NCBI GenBank assembly: GCA_027924585.1
Contig: BSBM01000826.1
Location: 16,136,001 to 16,200,000 of the forward strand
Length of the DNA stretch: 64,000 nucleotides
Reading direction: 5' to 3'
DNA from: Larix kaempferi
Lineage: Eukaryota; Streptophyta; Pinopsida; Pinales; Pinaceae
Below, in pieces: positions 45,146-56,984 of this stretch. Within the stretch, counting starts at the first letter, position 1, and each line of letters starts with the position of its first letter. The notes below the pieces were generated by a model. It did no database searches. It was given only the letters and a program-made list of their open reading frames with translations, and was not told the origin of the DNA. Position numbers and translations under genes: made by a program.

Positions 45146-46420
45146 GATGTTTTCTTATGACAAAATATGTATGAATTTGCCCGTAATTTTGTTTTCAAGT
45201 ACATGCATTGGGTATGGGGAATTGAGAGTGATGTGAGGGGAGGGAGGGGCCATAAGATCTTCCACCTTCATGTGGTTGGCCCTGTTCAGTATAGAATATT
45301 AAATTATTCTCGAAACAAAGAGGATCTCAATGAATGGCGACGATGATGGCTTTCTACAACCCACTCGCGTGTCATCTAAATTTTGACAATTTCTTGGAGC
45401 TTGTTGGGATGTTTGTTGCTCCTCATAACCAATTTCGAGTTTCCACAATTTCAAAGGCTGAGTAAATGATACATTGGAACCAATATCCTTCACCTTCTCT
45501 TTAATTTCCTTGGAATCCCCTTGAGAATATTTGAATGAGATATGTCTCAAATCCTCTAGATCATTTGCATCCTCTCCATTATGTCCAATCTTCCTGCAAT
45601 AGAGAAGATATATCATCTCTTTTTCTGGGGAGAATAATGTGGATAGTGAATATTAAAGAGGATGAGAGGTTGTTTGTATCCCCAACCCAAGGATAAGAAA
45701 TTGTCTAGAGAGTTATAAGAAAACTGAAGGTCAACGCTGTCAACGAGGTGGACGCAAGTTGATGATGACATCAAGGGAAACTCTTATTTAATTGTTGTCG
45801 TTTATCTTCTCATGTTCACATGAAGTCAACTGATATCAATCTTAATACTAAAAAAATCATCGCATAGTGATAACTAAGGATTATTATGCATGCACCTCCT
45901 CACCATATAATATCATTTGGTTCAAGGCACATAGACAACCATAAATTATCAAATGTTTACGCAAAGAGTAAGAGACAACTATAAGTAAGTCTTATATTAA
46001 ATTTACCATATTATAAGTCTTTAATTGGCACTATCATCTGAGATTTAACACGTTGGATTGTTGTGATCTTCTTATCACTCCTTACCAATGTGATTGTAAG
46101 GCTTCTTTGATGGTGAAGTCCATAATTTTAAGTCTTCTTCCTCATTCTCATGCCTTTTGGTAAGACAATAAGGAGGGCAGTGGCCCGCAACAACATGGAA
46201 AACATTTTCAACATAGAGGTAGATAAGATCAATGTTTTGCACTATACATAAGATCATGCAGTTACAATATCTAGTTACAACGTCTTTCACTATACATAAG
46301 ATCACGTAGATGCCCCATTATGGTTAATGCATAGTCTAAGTATTTTTTCGTATAATGAAGTGTGGTCTAACCCTGAAAAATACAACAAAATAGTTGTTAT
46401 TTTAATGAACTGTAAAATTA
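45146..46420. other. No recognised gene; two small minus-strand ORFs
   Basis: A 105-codon ORF at 45299-45616 (minus; contains KEIKEKVKDIGSN) and a 76-codon ORF at 46075-46305 (minus) have no motif I know. They could be exons of a second, opposite-strand element gene, but splice sites do not decide it. Confidence 0.3.
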
Positions 46421-46550
46421 ATGTTACATACCATATCTTTGAAGGGCTCCAAGAACAAATTCTCTTCCAATAAAAATTAAGACCCACCCTTCAAATTTGA
46501 TCACAACAAAATAGTGTATTTTTTTAATAAAAATTACCATATTTTCGTCG

Positions 46551-47060
46551 GATATCTGACTTCTTGATCTATGATATCTGACGTTCTTTCCATACCAACG
46601 ACGGCTAAGAACATTGGATATCAACCATTCGTACATGGCATGGCCATCGGATATCCGACTTCTTGCTCTATGATATCTGACGTTCTTTCCATACCACCGA
46701 CGGCTAAGAACGTTGGATATCAACCATTTTTAAATTGCATGGCCGTCGAATATCCAACTTCTTGCTCTATGATATCTTATGTTCTTGTCATACCACCGAC
46801 AGTTAAGAACATTGGATATCATCCATTTTTACATGGCACGGTCGTCGGATATCTGATTTCTTTCTCGATGATATCCGACGTTCTTTCCATACCACCGATC
46901 GCTAAGAATGTCGAATATCATCCATTTTTACATGGCACGGCCGTCGGATATCTAAATTCTTGCTCTATGATATATGATGTTCTTTCCATACCATCGACGA
47001 ATAAGAACATTGGATATCATCCATTTTTACATGGCACAGTTGTCGGATATCTGACGTCAA
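46551..47060. repeat. 99-bp subterminal tandem repeats of the CACTA-like element
   Basis: The GATATCTGAC-type phrase recurs at 46551, 46650, 46749, 46848, 46947 and 47046: five full units of 99 bp and a sixth start. Each unit holds CGTCGGATATCCGAC variants (palindromic) and GGATATCATCCATTTTTACATGGCA. Because 99 is a multiple of three, a 214-codon ORF (46571-47215) made of 33-residue repeats is open on the plus strand; I treat it as a by-product. The terminal side has further CGTCGGA motifs up to 47281. Confidence 0.88.
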
Positions 47061-47296
47061 CCGCTAAGACAACCGGCTTCATATTAAGTGCTAGGCATCA
47101 GACATCCGACTTCATATTAACTGCAAGGTGTCGAATATCTGACGTCATATTATGGCCGGATATCCAACGGAGACTCTTGCCATCGGATATTAGCCAAATT
47201 TTGACTGACATTTAAACAAGATGAAGGTTGTTGGATGGTTGACAGCAAGATGTAGAAAATACAACATTCTTTCCGTCGGATTTTGGGTCCAAAAAA

Positions 47297-47303
47297 CCTA
47301 GTG
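47297..47303. other. CACTA terminal motif (right end)
   Basis: CCTAGTG is the inverted CACTAGG end. The next bases TCTCATGCAG continue copia B LTR as in 21100 and 59098. The 3-bp target duplication cannot be checked without the left end. Confidence 0.7.
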
Positions 47304-50011
47304 TCTCATGCAGTGTTTCATCTCACTGAGATGTCACTTAGGATGAACTCACCTCTTAAATGAAATCTTTCCCACTTAGTTAGGTGGCTAACTTAAGTGT
47401 TGACATGAAAGTGTCACAACTCATGTTTCATCTTTTAGTTTAACATAAGTGTCGTCATGCAATAAAACTTAGATAACTAGATCTTCTCTTTAACTGAAGT
47501 GTCATCTTTTAGTTTAACTAAAGTGTAAATACTTTAGTTAACTAGCCCATTTTATTTAACACTTAGCTAACTGAAATCATGCTGATTGATTTACTTGAAG
47601 TAACCACTATGAGTTATTTAGTTAACTTAGACATATATTTAACCGATTATTTAACTGAAGCATTGATACTTAAGGGAAGCTTCATAACTGAAGATTTAAC
47701 AATTTGAGTTCTCTTTAATTAGTTGAAGTGTCTGCATGGGAAATTTCGAATTCTCTTGATCTCCATGCTTTATATTTTATTTATTTATCTATTACTGCAT
47801 GGTCCATATGTTCTAACTTCAATTATCCATCACATTACATTATACTAAGAAGAATTATCAGATGTTTTGATAATATTATATTCTTCTGGACCAAATGATC
47901 ATATGCTAAAGTAATTCACTTTAGAGGTAATGAATCTCTAAAGGAGAATTAATAGCAATCTGGTCGTCATGGTTGATAATATATCACACAACATTAAATG
48001 CTTTTAACAAGTAAAGAATGAGCTTTATACAGAAGTTCCACCTCTATACGGGAGGTCCATCTCATGCATACCTTTATACGGAAGGTTCACCTCTTGTAAC
48101 ACCCCCTTCCATGATTCCCTTGCACGGAAGGAAACGTTAACAACACACGGGCTTATTGAAGACTTAGCCCCAATAATTTTTGCACATAAATTCCTAACAT
48201 TTTAAAACTTCTATATGCAGATTCGTTTCCATATAAAACACAGCGGAATGAACATGCTAACAAGCACTCAAACAGACAGTAATTGCCATCATATCAATCA
48301 CAACAGAGAATGATTCAACATACAGAGACCCAATCTCATTCGTATGCAATGCATTGATTCCATATTAATTCATTTCATGTAACAGTCACTAATTTCATTA
48401 AGCATGGACAATTTATCATACTGCATAAAACATGATGCATTTCCTTTCATTAACAGGAATAATTAATCCTTCAGATTAAATGCATTGCAGAACACATACT
48501 GTATATAAATTAAATCACAGATTACTCATCTTGAATTGTAATGGTCCAAACGACTGGCTATGGAAGAGAAACGTTCCTCCCAACCATAGACCTCTGTCCA
48601 GCTTGTGTTCTTTTAGCTGAGAGGTCACCCCCGAGCTGGGATGTGTATCCACTAAGGAGGACTAGCTGGGTTCACTCATAGCCATGGCTTCAGTCAAGCA
48701 TCCAAGCAGATAGAGGAGGGTAGTGCTAAGCCAGTGAGCTCAACCACAGAGCTACAGGCATCTCAAGTGGGCTCAACAGTCAGGCACCCACATTACCTAA
48801 CACATCCAACACAAGGAAGATCCCCTTCTCTGTTACACAGTCCCTCAGGAAACTCTTCCCTCCAGTGCTCTTCAGGATGGGCATAGAAAGGTCCAGCTGC
48901 TGATCCTTGAGATCCTAGCCTTCACAGGGTTTATCAAGCATACCCAACCTCTGCATAGTCAATCCCCACTTGATTTCTCACCATTCTGCTCACCAAATAC
49001 TCAAATCCGTCACTCGTTTTCTGAGCTGCAAAAACTGGGTTTTCCCATTGATTTCGGGGTAGCTAATGCTCCCAAATTCGCCCCAAGGTTCATGCTAATG
49101 GATTCCCCATTGGATTTCCTTGTCCCATGCCAAATCTGGACATTTTTGGTCTTTCAAAAACTGGGTTCTCTCAAGGTCGCGATTTTCTGGTTTCCTCACT
49201 GTTGGCTCTCGTTTTTGGATGGGAATGATGCTAGGTAGTTTCACAATGGAATGGGGTGGGAATGAAGCAACCTCCCATGAGGTTGAGTGACTTCTTGCCC
49301 AAGCAATCAGAGCCCATGCCCACCCATACGAATTTTAGGGCTGCCCATGCTCCATTGAAGCCATGGGCTGAAATCTCAACCACCTTCTTACAGCAGGCAT
49401 TAATGTCACCTAGGGAAGTCAATGGGATCTCATAATGACAAATGGCAGCCTAGGGTTTAATCCCATAGCCCCCCCACCACTCCCTAGTGGATACACATGG
49501 CCCCTTCTCATTCGTTGCCTCCATAGCCAGTTTTTGGTATTTCATTTCAATGTTAAATATTTACATCAATTTACAATATCCCATGGCTTAATATCACGTG
49601 GGTAACAAAATATCAAGCGTGTCTAATTTAAATAAAATCCGAGCATAAACTAGCGGGGCGTTGGCCTTGAGCTCCACGCTAGGGAAACATACATCGTGTG
49701 TTTACAATATTTACATTAGAGCCAATATTTTCTAAGGGTCGAAATTGGGGTATTACACCTCTATGCGGGAGGTCCATCTCATGGATACCTTTATACAGAA
49801 GGTTCACATGATAATCACAACTTGATACACACGAGTTTGGAGCCTTGTCCAACAAGACTTTACAACATCATTACTTTGATAAATTACCTCTATACAGGAG
49901 GAATAACCTTTACACGAAAGGCAATCAAAGTGCTCACCTATATAAGGGAGGATCAATCTTGGCTACACAAGATTGGTTTGAAGAATGTCTCCTGATGTTG
50001 TATATTTAACA
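47304..50011 (-). repeat. Copia B 3' LTR, right part, split by a solo LTR
   Basis: 47304-48094 and 49758-50011 match the B LTR (compare 59098-60119). The LTR ends TTTAACA at 50011, followed on the plus strand by CTCCCTGTTAGAG, which on the minus strand gives AACAGGGAG, a polypurine tract in the right place. The left third of this LTR, expected left of the CACTA-like element, is not in the window. Confidence 0.83.
48095..49757. mobile_element. Solo LTR (or short LTR-like element) with CCTCT duplication
   Basis: 1663 bp beginning TGTAACACCCCC and ending GGGGTATTACA, an imperfect inverted pair, flanked by CCTCT at 48090-48094 and 49758-49762. No coding region, PBS or second LTR inside. TGTAACACCC-type ends are frequent in plant Ty3/gypsy elements. 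Confidence 0.82.
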
Positions 50012-51507
50012 CTCCCTGTTAGAGAGGGAGGTATTCTCTTCCATACCAATCTTGTCTCGAAAGTACCTGAACTTCGTTACTGAAAGAGGCTTTGTTAACA
50101 CATCTGCAATATTCTCATCAGTAGCAATGTACTGAAGTTTAATTGTACCCTTCTGGACCATGTCTCAGATGAAGTGATACTTCATTTCAATGTTCTTTGA
50201 CTTGTCATGAAACACTAGTTTTTCGGAAAGGTTGATGCAAATATGGTTGTCACACCTAATAACTGTAGGCTCAAGCTTTTCACTGAAAAACCCTACAAGT
50301 ATCTTTCTGAGCCACACTGCTTCTCGGTAGGAAACACTAGCATCTATGTATTCTGCTTCAGTAGTGCTCTAGGATACGGAGCCCTACTTCATGATGGACC
50401 AAGATATCATAGTTGATCCTAGGCTATAATAGTAGCCGTATGTTCTCTTACAGTCCACAATGCTTCCTCCCCAGTCTGAGTCTATATAACCAAGCAACAT
50501 GACTCCTCCACTGGAGGCATATCTGAGTCCATATGAAATTTTACCTCGAAGGTACTTAAGCACATGCTTAGCAGCTGTCCAATGTCTGTGTCTCGGATCA
50601 AAAATAAATTGACTTAGAATCCTCATAGCATAACATATATCAGGTCTCGAATGTATCAAGTACATTAGCGATCCTATGTATTGTATATACAAAGTGGGAT
50701 CTACTAGATCTGATCCAAAGCTTGACTCATGAATTTTCCTCAAATTGGAAACCATTGGTGTAGTCATAGATTTGCAATCTATCATGCCAAACCTACACAA
50801 TCTATCCACACTGTACTTCCCTTGAGATAGAAAAATTTCATCTTTTATTTTCCAGACATCAAGGCCAAGAAGGTAGTGCATTATACCTAAGTCTTTCATA
50901 TCGAAATCTGAGGTGAGATCCCTCTTGCACCAAGCTATAAGATGTTCCATCCAATGAGAAACAAATCATCAACATACAAAACCAATATCAACGATTGGTT
51001 ATTCACTACTTTGAAGTACAAATTTGGATCATCTTCACTCTTACAGAAACCATGTTTCTCAAGGTAGCTATAAATTCTGGAGTACCAAGCCCTAAGGGAT
51101 TTCTTATGCCCATATAGATATTTCTTTAGCTTGAAAACATGGGACTCCTTCCCATGCACCACAAATCCTTCAGGTTGCTGAATATAAACCTCTTCCTCAA
51201 CCTCACCACTGAGAAAGGCTATCTTCACATCCATCTGGTGAAGTTTCCATCCCAGAACAGATGCAAGTGCAATCATTGCTCGGATTGTGGTGTACCTTTC
51301 CACAATTGAAAAGGTCTCATCATAATCGATGCCTTCTTTATGAGAGAAACCCCTGACAATGAATATGGATTTATACTTCTCAATGCTACCATATGCAACA
51401 TGATTTATCTTGCAAAGCCATCTGGAAGTCATAATGGACTTCCCATCAGGTTTGGGAAAAATCTCCCAAACATCATTCTTCATTATAGATTTGTACTCTT
51501 CTGTCAT
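50012..51507 (-). pseudogene. Copia B reverse transcriptase and RNase H
   Basis: RT from 51507: VWEIFPKPDGKSIMTSRWLC, RGFSHKEGIDYDETFS, LHQMDVKIAFLSGEVEEEV, LYVDDLFLIG (catalytic YVDD kept). A one-base frameshift near 50940 leads to FDMKDLGIMHYLLGLDVW and SRPDICYAMRILSQF, then the RNase H part continues past 50384 with TEAEY, DNHICINLSEK-like and ADVLTKPL blocks down to about 50050. Near-complete but broken by at least one frameshift and a stop. It belongs to the B element running to 60119. Confidence 0.88.
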
Positions 51508-52437
51508 TGCATATTTTCAAACTTTATTCTTTGCAACTTCTTCATATGAGGATGGTTCTGAATAACTAATGTGACTCATCAATGCAACATACCCTGAATA
51601 TCTGTCAGGTTGCTTGCGATCTCTGGATGAGCCTGCTAGTGCTCCATGTTTCTCTAGATTTTGTAATATGTCTCGGCACTAAGAAAATCTTATTTAAGCA
51701 GGAGGTTCATCAGGTGATCTCTCAAGTAGTTCTATTGGTTCTTCAGGAGCTAGTGAATCTAAGGCATCTTTTGGTTTCTCCCTCTCTAACTCTAAAGGGG
51801 GAGAATCAAACTCAGGATCCTCCATCTCTGAATTACATTGAATCTCTTTCGGTATTTTGAAAGAAACTTCCTCATGGAAGGTAACATCTCAGATGACTTC
51901 AATGTGTCTCTCACCGGATACATATATTTGGTATGCTTTGGATGACTCGCTATAACCCACAAATGTGCCTTTCTTTCCAGAAGGATCCATCTTTGTTCTC
52001 TTTTATTTTAGTACATGAATGTATATTGGGATCCCTGAGATCCTCAAGTGTGATATGTCTAGATTCTCACTGGTAAACACTTGTTTTGGTGTTTTCTCAT
52101 CTAGAATGGCATGCAGGCTTCTATTCTAGATGTACACAGCTGTACAGGTGGCTTCTGCCCATAATGAGGTAGACATATCTTGATCATGCATCATGGATTT
52201 TGGAGCCTCACATATGGTTCTATTCTTTCTTTCAGCAACCTCATTTTGCTGAGGGTTGTAAGTTACTGTTAATTGTTTACATATTCTTGCATCACTACAT
52301 AGCTCACTAAATGCATGTGAATCAAATTCACCTCCATTATCAGACCTTAATGCACGGATGTGATTTTCTTTCATATTTTCAACTAGGGATTTAAAACCTT
52401 TAAATTTGCTAAAAGTTTCACTTTTATCCTTCATAAA
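51508..52437 (-). pseudogene. Copia B integrase, C-terminal half, and hinge
   Basis: 52126-52434 reads KDKSETFSKFKGFKSLVENM, LRSDNGGEFDSHAF (second D of the core) and YNPQQNEVAERKNRTI (E of the core). The section 51508-52125 holds the distal integrase part and hinge with several stops. The reading continues from DDFSRKSW on the other side of copia A (56985). Confidence 0.85.
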
Positions 52438-52442
52438 TCCAT
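52438..52442. repeat. Target duplication TCCAT (left) of copia A
   Basis: TCCAT at 52438-52442 and 56980-56984 bracket the A element; without A and one TCCAT, the B integrase frame is continuous. Confidence 0.92.
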
Positions 52443-53153
52443 TGTGAAATCCTGCAGGATAGATCTCACAGCTAGAGAAAACCTCACTAATTCCTCAAGA
52501 ATTGTAGAGAAGAAGAAGAAGAATTGAATCAATATTCACTCATAAACTCAGAAATGGTGAAATCTGCAGTATAATCATACATTAGCTATAATCTTGCACT
52601 GTGAAACTGAATACAGACTTAATATTGTCAAATGAATTCAAATTCACCTAAGATCATTTGAATTCTCCTCAATGTGTGGCTTGGATAACATTCGAGATAT
52701 CACCCAATCAGTGGTAGTAATCACAAATAATCAAATATAAGTCAATTGAGTCTAATTGAGTCTAACTGAGCCATGTGAGCACAAATCAAGGGAAGGAGAC
52801 TCCAAGGAGGGCGCATGAGGCTGTCAGTAGGTCAAGTGGCACTCCAATACAGACAACTGGAAGCTACAGGAAGTTAAACTGATCAATAAATGCATGAACT
52901 AGGAAATCAATGCTGGAACTAACTATTGGAATCCAAGTAGGTGTAGTAGGGCACATTTGTCATCCAGGTGAGGAAAAAAAGGTGCACTAGGTAGGTAGGA
53001 GGGCTATTGAGGGCTAAACATAGGCTCCAGGGTGCTGAAAATAAGCTCTAGGTGCTTGGGAGACTACCATACTGATGATTGGATGCATGCAGTATGTATG
53101 CATGCATGAAGAATGCATGCAAATACATAAATGATGGTGAGAATATTCCAACA
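52443..53153 (-). repeat. Copia A 3' LTR
   Basis: Begins TGTGAAATCCTGCAGG, ends ATTCCAACA. Compare 56305-56979 and 18277-18980. A short GCATGCA-rich stretch near its end (53081-53122) varies in copy number between LTRs. Confidence 0.92.
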
Positions 53154-53438
53154 CCCCTCGGCAAGCCAAACTATGAGGAAGTAACTGAAAACTAGTAGGG
53201 CTCTGGTAACTAAGACCATAGGTCACCCCATACAATAATCTAAATAAATAAAGTGAGGAAAGAGGGAAAACCCAGTGGGAAGAAAACCCCCAAAAAAATA
53301 GACTGTAAGATGCTAATGTAGCATGGAATCACTCACCCTAGAAGGAGGAAAGTGACCTTCTTTACCGAAGAAGGATCGATTGGCAAGAAATGGATCACTG
53401 TGTGTATGATCAATGTGAGAAGGATGAAACCTTCCATT

Positions 53439-53732
53439 CTAAAAATCAGATCTGGTCCTCCTTTGTTTAAGTGGATCACCAACAAGATCTACGGCATATC
53501 TAAGAGTAGTGGCTGCCCATATAGGAAGAGGAGAATCTGTAGGTTGTAGATCATCATGTTCTTGTGGATCTGGATCTTCCATTCGCTCACCTTCATTTTC
53601 AAGTGCTAGATCTCCAGGTTCTTGTGGATCTGGATCTAGCATTCGCTCTTCATCATCTTCACTTTTAGATTCAAAATCTGAACTCTCATGAGATGAAGCT
53701 TCACTCTCTTTCTCATCAAGCCGTGGTGGCAT
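53439..53732 (-). pseudogene. Copia A hinge after integrase
   Basis: 97 codons, acidic, with two copies of a DPDPQE-type repeat (RMLDPDPQEPGDLALENEGE and RMEDPDPQEHDD) and the ending RTRSDF. In intact copia elements this RTRS hinge is followed by the RT; here a stop follows. Confidence 0.75.
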
Positions 53733-54785
53733 GGTAGGAAAGCTCTCTTAATCAATAGGATGAACATCTTGCAATGGCCATTCCTCAAACTGTACACTCC
53801 TATCAAGGAATTTTTTCATAGTAGAAGTATCAAGAAGCTTCTAGGCCTTTGCACTCAATGCATAACCCACCAGTATACACTCTCCACTTTGTGGATCTAG
53901 GGATCTCCTTTTCTCTATTGGAATTCTTTTCCATGCTCTTGATCCAAACACTATGAGATGGGATACATCAGGTTTGTAACCCATCCATGATTCGAAAGGA
54001 GTCATATTTTTCAGTCCTTTGTGAGGGACTCTGTTCTGAAGGCAGGCAACACAGATGATGGATTTTTCCCAAAGACTAGGGTGCAACCCTTTCGACTTTA
54101 TCATGCAGGTTTCCATCTCCTTTAAAGTTTCATTCTTTCGCTCTGCATCACCATTCTATTGTGGTGTGTAGGGAATAGTATGCTGCATCTATATGCCTTC
54201 ATCAACACAAAAGGATTGGAAGTCACTATTGATATACTCTCCTCCATTATTAGTGTGGAGGGCCTTGATATTTCTATCTGAAAATGTTTCTGCACAAGAC
54301 TTGAAAAACTTAAAGTATCCAAACACTTATGACTTTAATCTGAGAAAGTATACCCATGTAAATCTTCAATAATCATCAATAAAAGTAAGAATATACCTTG
54401 CCTTCTTCAAAGATAGATCTGGAAATGGCCCTGCAACATCACTATGAATCATATCTAGAGGTTGAGAGCCTCTCCTTTCCTTTCCTTTCTCAAAACACCT
54501 TTTATTGATGCTTTCCCATCAAGCAACCCTTACAGTTGCCCTTGGAAAACTTGATTTTGGGTAGTCCTTCAACCATCTCTTGAGTGTGCATATCTTGAAG
54601 GTACTTGTAGTTGACATGCCCAAATATTTCATGCCATAGCATACTCTCTTTATTTGCATGTGTGTGAAGAGCAGACTATTTGGAGGGAGGTAGAAAGTGA
54701 GAGAACTCATAGAGTTTCGACTTGTGGTTTGCAACACCTTTTGAAATGATATTTCTTGATACCATGTCTTGTATTTCGACCTCAT
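53733..54785 (-). pseudogene. Copia A integrase
   Basis: From right to left: zinc-binding part (54519-54785; MLWHEIFGHVNYKYLQDMH-like in a shifted frame), core section (54122-54322, with FKSCAETFSDRNI-like and NGGEYINSDFQ blocks across frames), and the distal part 53841-54116 (QNRVPHKGLKNMTPFESWMG). Several frameshifts and stops; a TAG replaces Gln/Lys in places. Inactive. Confidence 0.72.
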
Positions 54786-55191
54786 TTGGAGAGAAGATCA
54801 CCCTCTTGGGATCTCCAGTATGGGTCATCTGGTAGACTGAAAGTAGATTGGCGATAAGCATAGGAACATAGAGCACATCTGAGAAGTACCCATGATCAAG
54901 GTTGATCCTTCCAATCCCCTCAAAGGAGACCTCAGAATCATTCCCCAAGATGATTGAAGGACCAACAATGCATTCGAAACCAAAAAAGAGATATTTGGAG
55001 GAAGATATGTGTCTAGATGCTCCTGAATCTATGATGACGGAGGACTCTGTTGATGCACCTTCCATGAGAGAATGGCATCTCTCCTTCTCCTCTGATCTTG
55101 AAGGTTCAGCTTCTTTCTTCCTAGCACATGTAGGTACTGGAAGGTTATTCTTTTCAAGTAATTGAGCCATCAGATCTATAGTCTTCTTCAT
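54676..55191 (-). pseudogene. Copia A protease
   Basis: Begins just after the zinc knuckle (MKKTIDLMAQLLEKNNLPVP), with protease active site IIDSGASRHISSSK and the second block DVLYVPMLIANLLSVYQM. Open for 171 codons, the best preserved part of A. Confidence 0.85.
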
Positions 55192-56304
55192 GCAGGCACT
55201 CTTAGGATCAAATCCTCTATTGCAATAGGTACATTTGGGTTTCTCCTTGTGAGATTGCTTTCCCTTCTTGGAATTTGAAGCCTCTTCTGACTGATAGGGC
55301 GCCTCCTTCTACTTCTGCTCATTCAACTTTATGTCTGAAACGTTTTTCTTTCCTTTTCCATTCACTCTCTTCACTTCAGTAGCTGCAAGTGCTAAATCCA
55401 TCTTGGGTTTGATCATTCCCAAGTGAATCAACTTCTCCTCCTCTTGTGTGAGAGATTGGACGAAGTCTTCAAGAGTGGGAAACTTCTATTTTGGGATGGA
55501 TAACTTCAATGTCTAGAAGGTAGAGACAAATAATGAGTAGTTAGGGCCCAATTTTGATAGTATGGCAAGGATTAGTTGCTTCTCTTCTTTCTCTATTCCA
55601 TATCTCTTCAATTGTGAAATCAGATTTTTGAACTTGGTAAGACACTCATTGATGAGTCGAAACTGCAAGGGATCAGTGAGATAAGATCATTTTCCAACTT
55701 GTGACCTTTCAAGTCATCTTTCTATCCAAAAAGAGATTCAAGCTTGTCCCAAACTTCTTTAGGAGTATTAAGATCAATGACATGAAAATGGAGGTCTTCA
55801 TAAATGCTAAGGAGTAGCAGTCCTACTGCTTCATCAAGTTTATCCATATACTATGATTTCTCAACTACACCAGTGGGTTCGACTACAATCCCATTCAATA
55901 CTCTAGAAATGATTTTGGACTTCATGAAGATGTCTGTCTTGTATTTCCATTCGAAATAATCGAAGGAGTTCAGTTTTAGAGCCATGATAGCCGTTGAAGT
56001 CAAATTGAAGTTGAATTCGAAGAATGGAATAAATGTACAAAACAAATGAAATTTTTTATGCAGATTTGCTGCAAATCGAGAGAACAATTCCTTACGACAA
56101 TGAGCACATGTGAATGGATCCTTCAAACCTGGCTAGACCTCACTGGATTTCTCCAGTGAATTCAAGACAAATGCACGAGGAATTGCTGTAGAAATCCAGA
56201 GGCTTCTGGTGCTCAATGAACGACAGTTGCTCAATGAATTGTTGCAACTGCTACAACTAATGCTACTGCTGCAATTCGAATAGCTAACTCCAAATATGAT
56301 ACCA
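55192..56304 (-). pseudogene. Copia A gag
   Basis: N-terminal part at 55851-56126 contains ALKLNSFDYFEWKYKTDIFM; the true start is likely that internal Met. The UBN2-like part follows with VWDKLESLFG and a Lys-rich linker. The zinc knuckle reads C-x2-C-x4-D-x4-C, the His being Asp. Stops and frameshifts present. This is the uninterrupted counterpart of 17162-18276. On the right it ends at the PBS region TGGTATCATATTTGG. Confidence 0.8.
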
Positions 56305-56979
56305 TGTGAAATTCTGCAAGATAGATCTCACAGCTAGAGCAAACATCACTAATTCCACTTAATAATTGCAGAGAAGAAGAAGAAGAATTGAATCAATATT
56401 CACTCATGAACTCAGAAATGGTGAAATCTGCAGTATAATCATACATCAGTTGTAAGCTGGCACTGTGAAATTGAATACTGTCAAATGAATTCGAATTCAC
56501 CTAAGTTCATTTAAATTCTCCTCAATGTGTGGCTTGGATAGCATTGGAGACATCACCCAATCAGTGGTAGTAGTCACAAATAGTCAAATATCAGTCAAAT
56601 GAGTCTAACTGAGTCTAACTGAGCAATGTGACAAGGGAAGGATACTCCAAGGAGGGTGCATGAGGTTGTCAGTAGGTCAAGTGGCACTCTGATATAGAAT
56701 ACTGGAAGCTACAGGTAGTTAAATTGAGCAATAAATGCATGAACTGGGCAATCAATGCGGGAACTGACTATTGGAATCCAAGTACGTGTAATAGGGCATA
56801 TTTTTCATCCAAGTGAGGAAAAAAAAGCGCACTAGGTAGGTAGGAGGGCTAGTGAGGGCTAAAAATAGGTTCCAAGGTGCTGAAAATAAGCTCTAGGTGT
56901 TGGGGAGACTACCATACTAATGACTAGATGCATGCAGAATGCATGCAAATACATAAATGATGGTGAGAATATTCCAACA
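56305..56979 (-). repeat. Copia A 5' LTR
   Basis: Begins TGTGAAATTCTGCAAG, ends ATTCCAACA, followed by TCCAT. A deletion of about 20-30 bp near 56465 compared with 18277-18980 accounts for most of its shorter length. Confidence 0.92.
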
Positions 56980-56984
56980 TCCAT

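Larger units (their letters stand above)
41245..47303 (+). mobile_element. CACTA-like DNA transposon, right part
   Basis: The right end reads GGTCCAAAAAACCTAGTG (47303), which is CACTAGG inverted, the hallmark of CACTA (En/Spm) termini. Just inside is an array of 99-bp repeats with the palindrome GTCGGATATCCGAC, as expected for subterminal repeats that bind the transposase. The DNA to its right is copia B LTR, interrupted exactly here, so it is an insertion. Inside is a multi-exon gene with SET-like and transposase-like parts. The left terminus and a TnpD-like transposase were not found; the left limit given is only the start of the first ORF. Confidence 0.65.
52443..56979 (-). mobile_element. 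Complete copia A element lacking reverse transcriptase
   Basis: Two LTRs (52443-53153, 711 bp; 56305-56979, 675 bp) with TSD TCCAT. The 3.15-kb internal part has gag, protease and integrase but no RT or RNase H; after the hinge motif RTRSD the sequence is non-coding up to the polypurine tract (GAGGGG on the minus strand next to 53154). Either it moved as an RT-less element using another copia's enzymes, or the RT was lost later. Confidence 0.9.

Noticed and set aside
46424-46723. 99-codon minus-strand ORF with repeated RRWYGKNVRYH
   Set aside because: Reverse reading of the same 99-bp repeats.
46551-47060. CRISPR-like array
   Set aside because: Units are contiguous 99-bp tandem repeats without unique spacers, in a plant transposon context.
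46571-47215. 214-codon ORF with five 33-residue repeats
   Set aside because: It is open only because the 99-bp subterminal repeat is a multiple of three; the minus strand is partly open too (46424-46723).
49231-49422. 63-codon ORF in the solo LTR
   Set aside because: No motif, inside a non-coding LTR.
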